Shown: piece by piece, positions 6,951 through 15,900 of the stretch | Numbering within the stretch: position 1 is the first letter of the stretch | Layout: each line of letters begins with the position of its first letter | Origin: JASFRS01 sp050114795 | GTDB lineage: Bacteria; Pseudomonadota; Alphaproteobacteria; Sphingomonadales; CAKZYD01 | Length of the DNA stretch: 17,002 bases | Direction of reading: 5' to 3' | Assembly (NCBI GenBank): GCA_050114795.1 | Contig: JASFRS010000038.1 | Coordinates: 1-17,002 of the forward strand | Notes under the pieces: model-generated | Seen by the model: the letters and a program-made list of their open reading frames with translations, nothing else | What the model was told of the DNA's origin: nothing | Databases searched by the model: none | Translations under genes and position numbers: made by a program

Positions 6951-9900
6951 ATGTTGTACGAAGCCCTCACTTCGACGCGTCATAACCGTTTAGATACTAA
7001 TAATATCCCGAATTTTAAGAAAAATGGGTCCATTAAAGCAGCGCTGCTAACAACAGCATCCATAGCGTTCGTCGCACCTTTGACGCCTGAGGCTCATGCA
7101 CAGGATTGTACACAGGGCATCGATGGGACTTATGTCATAACGACAGATGGACTAAGTTGTGACTTAATAGTTTCAGGATCGGCTGTAACCCCGGTCACAA
7201 TTGATGCGCATAATATTCAAGCAAATGTTTCCGGGTCCGGTACCAGCACAGACGCAAGCACTGGGTTTATAGACGTCGGGTCTCCAACCGCCCCAACAGT
7301 TTTTGACAACGTCAGCGTAACAAATGATGCGTCAATCAATGCGGCTGGCCAGGGCATCCAATTTCAAAGAGTGGATAATGTCACTCTCATAAACAATGGA
7401 CAAATATCCGCAGCAGGCAACGCCATCAATGTTGACGGTGTCGCAAATAGTATTAGCGGCACGATTACCAATAACGCTGATGTGAGCAGCTCCGGCAGCG
7501 GTCGAGATGCAATTAGGGCGGATGAGTTTTCCGGAACAATTAGCAATACCGCTACAATCACTGCCAATACTGTAAACGCAGAAGGCATTCAAACCTTCCT
7601 CTCGAATGATATTGATGTTCAGAACACCGGCAGGATTACAACCAATGGCGGCGATGGTATCGCCGTTAATACTTCCCTTGTTACAACAAATGTCACCAAT
7701 TCCGGGACGGGAATTAATGATGGCATATATACCAGTGGCACCAATGCTGAGGGTATTTCTCTCATTAACACCAACAACACGACAGTTACAAACACCAGCC
7801 GCATTACAACCACGGGCGACGGCGGCCACGGTATCAATGCATTTATCAGTGTGTCCGGCACCATCGACAATGGCATAGGCGGCAATATCACCACCGGTGG
7901 TGACAATGCAGACGGGATACGCGCAACAAATTCCAATGTTACGCGCATTACAAGTGAAGGAAATATCACAACAACGGGGAACAGCTCTCACGGTATTTTT
8001 GCTGATGAGTCCGCTGCGACCGTTGTAGAGAATTATAGTGCCGGCTCAGGCATAACGACCAACGGCACTGCCTCTCACGGCATCCGCGTTATTGGAACAA
8101 AGACAGTTGATAATCAAAGCCGCATAACCACAAATGGCGACAATGCCCATGGCATTCGTGCTGAAAACCTTCAAGGCAGCGTCTCAAATACCTTTTCCGG
8201 CCATATTGAGACTTCCGGTAATTCCTCCCATGGCATTTTCGTTGAAAACGGTTCGGATGGCACCATAAGGAATGACTTCATCATTCGTGTGTCGGGTAGC
8301 AATTCAGACGCCATCCATGTTAACAACCATGACGGCGCGCTCATTGATAACACGCCAGGGATTGGCTTTGGTGAGCCGGGCATTTTTGTGGAAGGTTCTG
8401 GAGGCCATGGCATCCGGGTCGACGACAGCGCAAATGTAACTGTTGAGAATGGGATAGATATCAGTGCTTCAGGCGCCGGCGCCATTGGCATCTCCGCCGC
8501 CCGCGCAGAAAATATTTCCATCAACAACCATGAACTTACATCTATTGATGCTGATGGCAACGCTATTGAAATAGTCGGAAACGGCACGACAAATGCGACT
8601 ATTACTAATGCAGGCGCCCTTAGGGCTGGCGGTCTCGGTGCCTCCGGGGTGTTGGGCGGTAATAGCTTCGTTGAAAATGTAACAATCACAAATGAAGCCA
8701 CCGGGTCTATTTCAACCTCAGGTCAGGCAGGGCATGCGATCAACCTCAGTCAAGGCGGAACAAATCGCACCTTGGTCAATCGGGGAACCATCCGTGCAGA
8801 CGGTGTTGATTCACAGGCCGTCCAAGCAGATAATGTGCAAAACCTGACCATTATCAACGAAGGTACCATTCAAGGCAGTGCTGATAATCGTGGCATTATC
8901 GGCAACAATATCGACACCATCATGGTCAACAATTCCGGCACGGTTGATGGAGGCATTTCCTTTGGGGGAGCGGCAAATTCGACCCGAACAGGAACAATTG
9001 TGAATGGCGGCACAATTGTGAATGGCGGAATAAGCACCCAAGGGCTTGAAGGCACAATTATAAATGCCGACGGAGCCTCCATTACAAATGGCGGTATTCA
9101 ATCATCTAGCGGCACAAACACAGCCATTACCAGCTCTGGGAATATCAGCCAGACAGGCCAAGCCGGGCTAAGCGTGAACACCAGTTCCAATGCCAATATC
9201 GATTTAAACCGCGGCTCTGCCCCAAATTACAATGGTATTGAGGTTGATAACGCAACCGCAGCGGTACAAATCGTCAACAGTACAAATACGACTTTCACAA
9301 ATAATGGCGATATTACAGGAAATGGCGTTGGAACGGATGCCGTTCGCTTTGGTTTATCTTCGACAGGAAGTCTAACAAATGAAGCAGCCGGGGTAATTTC
9401 CACCACCGGAGACGATGCCCATGGCATCGCTGTTCAAGCGAATGCATCAGTGGTTACAAATGATGGCGTCATCCAAACCGCGGGCACCGCATCTCATGGG
9501 GTGCAGCTTACATCCGATGTAACCTCCGGCTTTGACATTGTTAATAACGGTGCTCTGCAAACGAGCGGGACAACAAGCCACGCAATCGAAGCGCAAAGCG
9601 CAACAATTGCCATCCGTATTATCAACTCAGGAACAATCAGCGCTCAAGGCACGGACAGTCGTGGCGTCGCCTTAAGCAGCGACGGCAACACGGTCGCAAA
9701 CATGGCTAGCAGTACAATTGAAGCCAATGCCGCCGGAGGCATAGCCATTGCCATCAACAGCCAAGCAGGCGCAACCAACACAATTATGAATGATGGTGCG
9801 ATTTCTGGTGCCGCTGCTGCTATACAGGGCGGCACAGGCACAGAAATCATATCTTCATCTGGCACTATTACCGGCACAATTGATTTAGGTGCCGCCGATG

Positions 9901-12818
9901 ACATGGTCGTGAATTCTGGCACCTCAACAGGTGATATCAGACTTGGTGATGGAAATGACACACTCATCATCCTAGCCGGCGGTACAGCCAATGGGGTAAC
10001 CACCGGTGGCGCAGGTAATGATACCGCGGATATAAGCGGCAGGCACAATGGGAATGTCGATTTAGCTGACGGACAAAATGCATTCATCATTCGCCAAAAT
10101 GGTACTCTTGATGGCAGTGCAATCAGCCTTGCTAGTAATGACAACATCAACAGCGATGGCCGCATAACGGGCAACGCCTCCCTTGGCGGAGGCTCAAATG
10201 TCGCTAATTTTGGATCAACATCTCAAATTGATGGCTCCGTCATAACCGGCGCAGGCGAAGACACAATCACCAATGCCGGACGTGTCGGCGTAAATATCAA
10301 TGCCGGAGACGGCAACAACCAAATTAACCTACAAAACGGATCCTCTGTTACTGGCGACGTCATTGCTGGCACAGGAGATGACAATATCGATAACGCAGGG
10401 ACCATAAACGGCGATTTAACTGCGGGGGCCGGAACAAACACAATATTGCTTTTTGCGAACTCCCAGGTAAACGGTTCGGTTACAGCCAATAGCGGCGATG
10501 ACAATGTGACAAATGCCGGCGTTGTAAGTAATGGCATTCAGTTAGGTGATGGCCAAAACACCATTGATCTAGCATCATCCTCAAATGTTTCAGGCGGTAT
10601 CACAACCGGGGCCGGTAATGACAATATTTCTAACCGTGGCAGCATCAACGGTGCGACCAATCTCGGCGCGGGGGATGACGAATTTACGCTTTATGCGGGA
10701 TCATCCAATGATGCGGTCAACGGTGAGGATGGTGCGGACACAATCAGATTTGTGATTACCACGGCTGATGCGTCTCAAACTTTGAACGGTGATAGCTTTA
10801 CCAACATCGAAACTGCAGACCACAGTGCCGGGGGCGAACTTACCCTGGCATTCACAAATGATGTCGGCTTCTCAAATGTGGTGGTCGGGGCAAGCAGCAC
10901 TTTGAACGTGCAAAATGGCAACGCCGCCAACGTCACAACCACTGTAGACCAGGACGGCACCCTCGCCTTGGATGCAACATCAGATTTCGCAAACACAGCA
11001 GATAATGGCACAACAGTCGCCGCCCTGGGTGACAATGTCACCATCCTGAATGACGGCAATATTGCTGCAACAGGCATGAACGGTACGGCTATCGCTTTAG
11101 CAGGTGGTGTAAATTCTGTAGAAAACAACGGGAGCATTTCCGGAACTGGCCTAGCTATTTCAGGTGGCACAGGTGCTGACACAATTAGGAATACTGGTAC
11201 AATTAATGGTAATTCCAACCTGGGCAGTGGCGACGACACGCTAATCTTGACAGCCAGCGCTGTTTATAACGGCACAATAGATTTTGGAGATGGGCGAGAT
11301 ACGCTCAATTACGAGATCGCATCAGGCGAAGAACGAACGGTAGATGGCGTCACTTTTGATCCATTTGTGAATCTTGAGGTTTTTGAGAAAGCAGGCGGTG
11401 GCTCACTCTTTGTGACAACCAACGCGGTTGTTGCAGAGTCCTATATCCGCGCAGGCCTTATTCAAGTCGACGGTATCTTCAATACAAATATCTTTATCGA
11501 ACCAACCGCCACATTACTCGGCAACGGTGAAATCGGCGGAAATGCAGTCATTGACGGCGCTTATAGTGCAGGCTCAGGCCTTGGTGAATTCACAGTCGGT
11601 GGCAACCTTGATTTAAATTCCGGGTCCACATTCTTCGTAGATTTAAATGTTGATGAGGCTGACATAACTTTCGTCGGTGGCACAGCCAACGTTGATGGTG
11701 CACTCGTCATCATTCCCAATGGCAACAATGTTGCTACCGATGAAATTATGTTCAGCCATGAGGTTATTCGGACACAAGGCGGTGTGACTGAAAACATCAC
11801 ATCTATTGATCCTGCAACATTTGGCCGGGCCGTCGTCAGGATTGAAGGCAACAGTCTGTTCATCGACATTATTAATCAGGTCGGTGATGGCGAAGCTTAT
11901 ACGACAATCCCAAGCTTGGGTACCAACGCAGCGCTTACAGTGATTGATGGGCTGAATGGCCAATTGGTTGACCGCCGCGGCGTAGAAGATGGCCGAATTG
12001 AATTATGGGCAACGTCATTAAATGATTTCGCACGTTACCATGGCGAAGTACTCACAAGCACCTCTGACTATCACATTCAAGCCCATGGCTTAATGGCAGG
12101 CTTTGGCTATGGCGTGAACGATAATCTAACAATTGGTGTCTTCACCGGCTACCAGAATTTAGATCAGGATTTTGATACAATTCCAGTTGTGACCGATGGT
12201 GATAATATCTTCTTTGGCATCTATGGTATTGGCCGCTATGGCCAATGGAATTTAAATGGTGCTTTAGCCTACCACACCTCTGACCTCATTACCCTGCGGA
12301 CTATTCCTCAAATTGGCCAAACCGCAAGAGGTGCCTATGACACTGAGGCTTTCACAGCGCACGGCCGTGTCGGTTATGATCTTCTAGCTGACCCAAATTG
12401 GCTGTTTGAGCCTTATGCAGGCTTGGCTTATATCGCAGTCCAACGCCAGGGTTTCCGTGAAACTGGGGCGAATAATGCCAATTTGGAAATTCGCGGCGAT
12501 ACAATCAACTTCGCCTATCTTGATTTGGGTACTAGAGTATCTGGCGGGTTATTCGGCGGATCGCTTATTACACACGTTTCAGCCGCCTGGCGTTATGATC
12601 TTGTTGATGAAGATAATTCCGTTACACAACGCTTCTTAACCGGTGGCCCTTACACCACAATCCCCGGCGCAGATCTGGAACGCAACCGCCTTGCGATTGC
12701 CGCAGGCCTGCTAGCTTATCTCTCCGAAACCTTCTCTATATATGCGACATATGATGGAGAGTTTGGCAATGCTTATACAAGCCATGGGTTCAGAGCCGGC
12801 TTTAGCTATAAATTCTAG
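6951..12818 (+). CDS. Large type Va autotransporter with beta-solenoid passenger (adhesin-like)
   Basis: Self-exporting surface protein of 1955 residues. The signal peptide is unusually long (1-50): a ~29-residue polar lead, then AALLTTASIAFVAP, cut at AHA|QD. An in-frame TAG at 6945 rules out an earlier start, but no clear Shine-Dalgarno is seen. The mature chain begins with a cysteine pair (53 and 70), the only cysteines seen. Residues 54-973 are Asn/Thr/Gly-rich solenoid turns of roughly 24-33 residues, many with a (S/A/G)HGI motif. Residues 974-1253 are strictly alternating 19/21-residue turns with GxGxD motifs. FxNxE-type strand modules lie near 1255-1320 and 1440-1510, then a pertactin-like stretch (LGNGEIGG...YSAGSGLG). 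The autotransporter barrel is about 1678-1955 and ends in AGFSYKF. No protease, esterase or lipase motif was recognised, so an adhesin or surface-layer role is inference. It is paralogous to the next gene. Confidence 0.93.
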   Translation: MLYEALTSTRHNRLDTNNIPNFKKNGSIKAALLTTASIAFVAPLTPEAHAQDCTQGIDGTYVITTDGLSCDLIVSGSAVTPVTIDAHNIQANVSGSGTSTDASTGFIDVGSPTAPTVFDNVSVTNDASINAAGQGIQFQRVDNVTLINNGQISAAGNAINVDGVANSISGTITNNADVSSSGSGRDAIRADEFSGTISNTATITANTVNAEGIQTFLSNDIDVQNTGRITTNGGDGIAVNTSLVTTNVTNSGTGINDGIYTSGTNAEGISLINTNNTTVTNTSRITTTGDGGHGINAFISVSGTIDNGIGGNITTGGDNADGIRATNSNVTRITSEGNITTTGNSSHGIFADESAATVVENYSAGSGITTNGTASHGIRVIGTKTVDNQSRITTNGDNAHGIRAENLQGSVSNTFSGHIETSGNSSHGIFVENGSDGTIRNDFIIRVSGSNSDAIHVNNHDGALIDNTPGIGFGEPGIFVEGSGGHGIRVDDSANVTVENGIDISASGAGAIGISAARAENISINNHELTSIDADGNAIEIVGNGTTNATITNAGALRAGGLGASGVLGGNSFVENVTITNEATGSISTSGQAGHAINLSQGGTNRTLVNRGTIRADGVDSQAVQADNVQNLTIINEGTIQGSADNRGIIGNNIDTIMVNNSGTVDGGISFGGAANSTRTGTIVNGGTIVNGGISTQGLEGTIINADGASITNGGIQSSSGTNTAITSSGNISQTGQAGLSVNTSSNANIDLNRGSAPNYNGIEVDNATAAVQIVNSTNTTFTNNGDITGNGVGTDAVRFGLSSTGSLTNEAAGVISTTGDDAHGIAVQANASVVTNDGVIQTAGTASHGVQLTSDVTSGFDIVNNGALQTSGTTSHAIEAQSATIAIRIINSGTISAQGTDSRGVALSSDGNTVANMASSTIEANAAGGIAIAINSQAGATNTIMNDGAISGAAAAIQGGTGTEIISSSGTITGTIDLGAADDMVVNSGTSTGDIRLGDGNDTLIILAGGTANGVTTGGAGNDTADISGRHNGNVDLADGQNAFIIRQNGTLDGSAISLASNDNINSDGRITGNASLGGGSNVANFGSTSQIDGSVITGAGEDTITNAGRVGVNINAGDGNNQINLQNGSSVTGDVIAGTGDDNIDNAGTINGDLTAGAGTNTILLFANSQVNGSVTANSGDDNVTNAGVVSNGIQLGDGQNTIDLASSSNVSGGITTGAGNDNISNRGSINGATNLGAGDDEFTLYAGSSNDAVNGEDGADTIRFVITTADASQTLNGDSFTNIETADHSAGGELTLAFTNDVGFSNVVVGASSTLNVQNGNAANVTTTVDQDGTLALDATSDFANTADNGTTVAALGDNVTILNDGNIAATGMNGTAIALAGGVNSVENNGSISGTGLAISGGTGADTIRNTGTINGNSNLGSGDDTLILTASAVYNGTIDFGDGRDTLNYEIASGEERTVDGVTFDPFVNLEVFEKAGGGSLFVTTNAVVAESYIRAGLIQVDGIFNTNIFIEPTATLLGNGEIGGNAVIDGAYSAGSGLGEFTVGGNLDLNSGSTFFVDLNVDEADITFVGGTANVDGALVIIPNGNNVATDEIMFSHEVIRTQGGVTENITSIDPATFGRAVVRIEGNSLFIDIINQVGDGEAYTTIPSLGTNAALTVIDGLNGQLVDRRGVEDGRIELWATSLNDFARYHGEVLTSTSDYHIQAHGLMAGFGYGVNDNLTIGVFTGYQNLDQDFDTIPVVTDGDNIFFGIYGIGRYGQWNLNGALAYHTSDLITLRTIPQIGQTARGAYDTEAFTAHGRVGYDLLADPNWLFEPYAGLAYIAVQRQGFRETGANNANLEIRGDTINFAYLDLGTRVSGGLFGGSLITHVSAAWRYDLVDEDNSVTQRFLTGGPYTTIPGADLERNRLAIAAGLLAYLSETFSIYATYDGEFGNAYTSHGFRAGFSYKF
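7821..8420 (+). repeat. Coding region of HGI-type solenoid turns
   Basis: Here the passenger repeats a turn of the type G-N-x-S/A-HGI-x-(A/V). The H/D position occurs at residues 293, 321, 347, 376, 400, 427, 453 and 486, i.e. every 24-33 residues. Four of the first six carry HGI with a preceding S or A, one has GHGI and one DGI. Looser copies continue to about nt 9600. The DNA of the copies has diverged, so these are old protein repeats rather than recent DNA duplications. Confidence 0.75.
8994..9028 (+). repeat. Tandem 18-bp repeat inside the long autotransporter gene
   Basis: ACAATTGTGAATGGCGGC is directly followed by the same sequence again (17 of 18 bases), coding for TIVNGG twice. The copies are identical at DNA level, unlike the other repeats of the gene, so this is a recent in-frame duplication or slippage. 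Confidence 0.9.
9870..10709 (+). repeat. Seven 40-residue units of alternating 19- and 21-residue turns
   Basis: Residues 974-1253 divide without gaps into 14 turns of 19, 21, 19, 21 ... residues. Each turn begins (T/N/D/S)G-x-(I/V), with slight variation at turns 8 and 12, and carries a GxGxD/N-like centre. Odd turns tend to end in N-x-(D/N)NAG(T/R)I; even turns carry GDGxNxI-x-L and a longer loop. Total length is exactly 280 residues (840 bp). The motif resembles the Ca2+-binding RTX nonapeptide but on a longer pitch. Confidence 0.85.
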
Positions 12819-12831
12819 GCTGGAAATGAAA

Positions 12832-12860
12832 AAAGAGGGGGGGGCTTTAGCACCCTCTTT
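12832..12860 (+). terminator. Terminator between the two autotransporter genes
   Basis: AAAGAGGG (12832-12839) pairs with CCCTCTTT (12853-12860), 14 bases after the stop codon; an inner GC pair around TTTA can extend it. The left arm runs into an unbroken run of eight G (12837-12844). Only a short T run (CTTTAAC) follows, so strength is moderate. It suggests the two autotransporter genes are separate transcription units. Confidence 0.6.
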
Positions 12861-12891
12861 AACTATAGAGCCACTGATCGAATATTTATGG

Positions 12892-12906
12892 TTAATCATC
12901 AATTAA
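12892..12906. promoter_or_regulatory. CtrA-type binding site upstream of the second autotransporter gene
   Basis: TTAA-TCATCAA-TTAA matches the CtrA consensus TTAA-N7-TTAA exactly and lies inside an inverted repeat GTTAAT/ATTAAC (12891-12907). It is 10 bases before the -35 box and 33 bases before the -10 box, nearly the same spacing as at the upstream paralogue. Confidence 0.55.
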
Positions 12907-12916
12907 CTAAAGGTTA

Positions 12917-12945
12917 TTGCACATACAGTAAATAGGCTTTAGAAT
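12917..12945 (+). promoter_or_regulatory. Candidate promoter of the second autotransporter gene
   Basis: TTGCAC (12917-12922) and TAGAAT (12940-12945) are 17 bases apart; the -10 matches 5 of 6 and the -35 only TTG. Transcription would begin near 12952, about 30 bases before the start codon. Confidence 0.5.
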
Positions 12946-12982
12946 CATAGACTAGGGTACTTTATAAATATTGAGAAATGTG

Positions 12983-15900
12983 ATGCGCGCCATTTACAGC
13001 AATGTTCCGGCACTTGGCCTATTGCGCCAAGCTGCAAAACTAACGTTATTAACCAGTTGTTCAGTTCTCACATTGTCGTCTGCTGGGTGGGCGCAGGATA
13101 ATACACCAGATATCACACTGAACAATGGAGACCCTGACTTCACCACTGCGGGGGACAGCAATACTTCCGGTGTCAACTCCCCTAATATCCTTGCCGAAGG
13201 CTTTAACGGAACGATTGTTGTCCGGGCGGGAGATACACTCACCTCCACAGGTGATAACGATAATATGGGGAATTTCCCCTCAGGTGGCATTATCGCACAA
13301 GATACGAACGGGCTGTCGGCAACAATCACAATTGTTAATTCAGGCACGATTTCCCACGCTGGTGCCGGCAGTCTTGGCATTGGAACCCGAGATATCGAAA
13401 ATGTGGACATCACAAATTCCGGTACAATCCAAACAAGCGGTGGTAGCAGCGTAAACTTGAGAAACGTGCAAAGCGGCGCTTTCAAAAACAGTGGCACAAT
13501 CACTATTTCCGCAGGGGCAACCGGGGTTTTAGCCTCCAACTCCAGTTTGGATATTACAAATGAAGCGGGTGCCACAATTGAAACAAATGGTCCTGCGGTT
13601 GATGCCATCCTCCTTTTTGACACCACAGATACGAATGTTTCCAATGCAGGAACAATTTCCACAACAGACGGAAATGGCGTTTTTGTTAACGGCGGGACGG
13701 GCGCTGTTGTTCATAATCAACAAGGCGGGTCGATTTCAGTAAGCGGCTTAAGCAGGAATGGAATTCAAGCATCAAACACATCTAATCTTACGATTATAAA
13801 TGATGGCACCATCACCACAGATGGTGTCATTGGATCAGGTATTGTCACAGCTAATTTAACCAGTGGAACAATTCGAAATGGAGAAACCGGCACCATAACA
13901 ACCACTGGGGTTGCCGCGTCGGGCATTACGGGCCTTTCAGCCATTTCGAGTATTGAAAACGCGGGCCTCATTAACACTCAAGGCGATGACGGAAGTGGGA
14001 TTGCTCTTCAATCGAGCGTAAACAGCACCGTTACGAATGAAGAGACCGGGGAAATCATAACCAGCGGGGCGCGCGCAAACGGAATTGGAAATTTCGGAAC
14101 TGCGAGCCTAACAACAACCATTACAAATGATGGCGCAATCGATGTGATTGGCTCGGAAGCCAATGGTATCCTTAACCAGGGTTTTGACCAGGCCAATACA
14201 ATAAATTCCACCACTGGCGAAATATTAGTTGCCGGTGATGACGCCCATGGCATCAGTGTCACAAGCGGCAACACATCCACCATCCAAAATGATGGTTTAA
14301 TTGAGGTCACAGGGGCAAACGGATTTGGCATCCGCATCGGTGACCTTACAAGTGGCTCTCAAACCACAAATGGTGCCAACGGGGCAATTTCAGCGACCTC
14401 AACGACTGGTGAAGGCGTTGTTTATACGGCCACGACTGGCGATAACGCACTAACAAATGACGGCACAATCACAGCTACTGTCAATGCCGTCCGCGCTGGT
14501 GATAGCAACGAAAGCATTGTGAATAACGGCACCTTATCAGGAAATGTTATTTTAGGGGGCGGGACAGATACCATTAGCAATTCCGGTACGATCAACGGCG
14601 ATATCGATTTAGGTGCTGGAGATGATAGCTTCGAATATAGGAGCGGTTCGGCCAATGGTGCCGTTGATGGTGGATCAGGGTCTGATACCGTAGTTTTCAC
14701 AGTTACCGCATCTGACGCCGCACAAAATGTGGACGGGTCCGCTTTCACTAATGTTGAAACAGCGGATCACAGCGCCGGTGGCGACTTGACCCTAGCCTTT
14801 AATTCCGCTGTTGGTTTTAACAATATTGTGGTTGGAGCCAATTCAAATCTCACATTACAAAATGCGCAAGGCACAAATGTTACAACAACCGTCGATGCAG
14901 GCGGCAGTTTAACAGTCGATGCAACATCAAGCCTGAGCAACACTAATGCCGGTGGGACGGTGGTGAGTGCTTTAGGGGACAGCATTACAGTTGCTAACGA
15001 AGGTAGCCTGTCAGCAACAGGGACTGACGGCACAGCCATTGCCTTAGCGAATGGCACGAATACCGTTACCAATTTTGGCTCCATTAATGCAACCGGTCTC
15101 GCAATTTCCGGTGGCTCAGGGAATGACAGCATCAACAATGCAGGTACGATCACCGGCGATGCTCAGCTAGGCGCTGGGGATGACGAATTGGTCTTGGCTG
15201 CGAGCGCGCAATATAACGGCACAGTTGATTTTGGTGATGGTAATGACACCTTGATCTTTGATGTTCCCGATGGCAACAGCAGAACCATTGACCGGGCCAA
15301 TTTTGATCCTTTCAATAATTTGGAAAGATTAGAGAAATTTGGAAATGGAGCATTGTTCATCAATGCGGGCACAACCGCAGATGTAGGCAGTTCATTCATT
15401 CATGCAGGCCTATTCCAAGTTGACGGTGTCTTTAATTCCAATGTCTTTATTGACGCGTCTGCATTATTGATTGGCGATGGTCAAATTGGTGGCGATGCGA
15501 CTGTGGCTGGCGGATATAGTGCCGGGTCTGGCTTAGGTCAAACCACGATTGACGGCAATTTGACGTTAAATGACACATCCGTCTTTTTTATCGATCTCAA
15601 TTCAACGGATGCGGACCTCAGCCTCGTAGGCGGCAGCGCCGTCTTCCAAAATGGCGCCTTGGTTCTTGTACCTGATGGGCAGATCGTATCCGACACGGGA
15701 AGCGTCCGTTATGAAGTTGTCCGCACTCAAGGTGGCGTAACCGACAATTTCTCAACTATTGATACGGGCGGAATTGGGCGCGCGCTTGTATTTGTTGAAG
15801 GCAACAGCCTATTTGTAGAAGTTATCACGCAGATTGGTGATGGTGAGGTTTACACAACGACCCCTGCGATCAACACGACTTCCGCTTTAACAGTGATTGA

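Noticed and set aside
8171..10537. Several long - strand open frames opposite the autotransporter passenger (for example 8171-8701 and 9644-10174)
   Set aside because: They translate into Pro/Ala/Ser/Val-rich low-complexity chains, the expected mirror of Asn/Thr/Gly/Ile-rich repeats; no start signals or families are seen.
7300..10700. CRISPR-like or satellite DNA in the repeat-rich genes
   Set aside because: The repeats are at protein level with varied DNA and no constant repeat-spacer pattern; the frame is open throughout.
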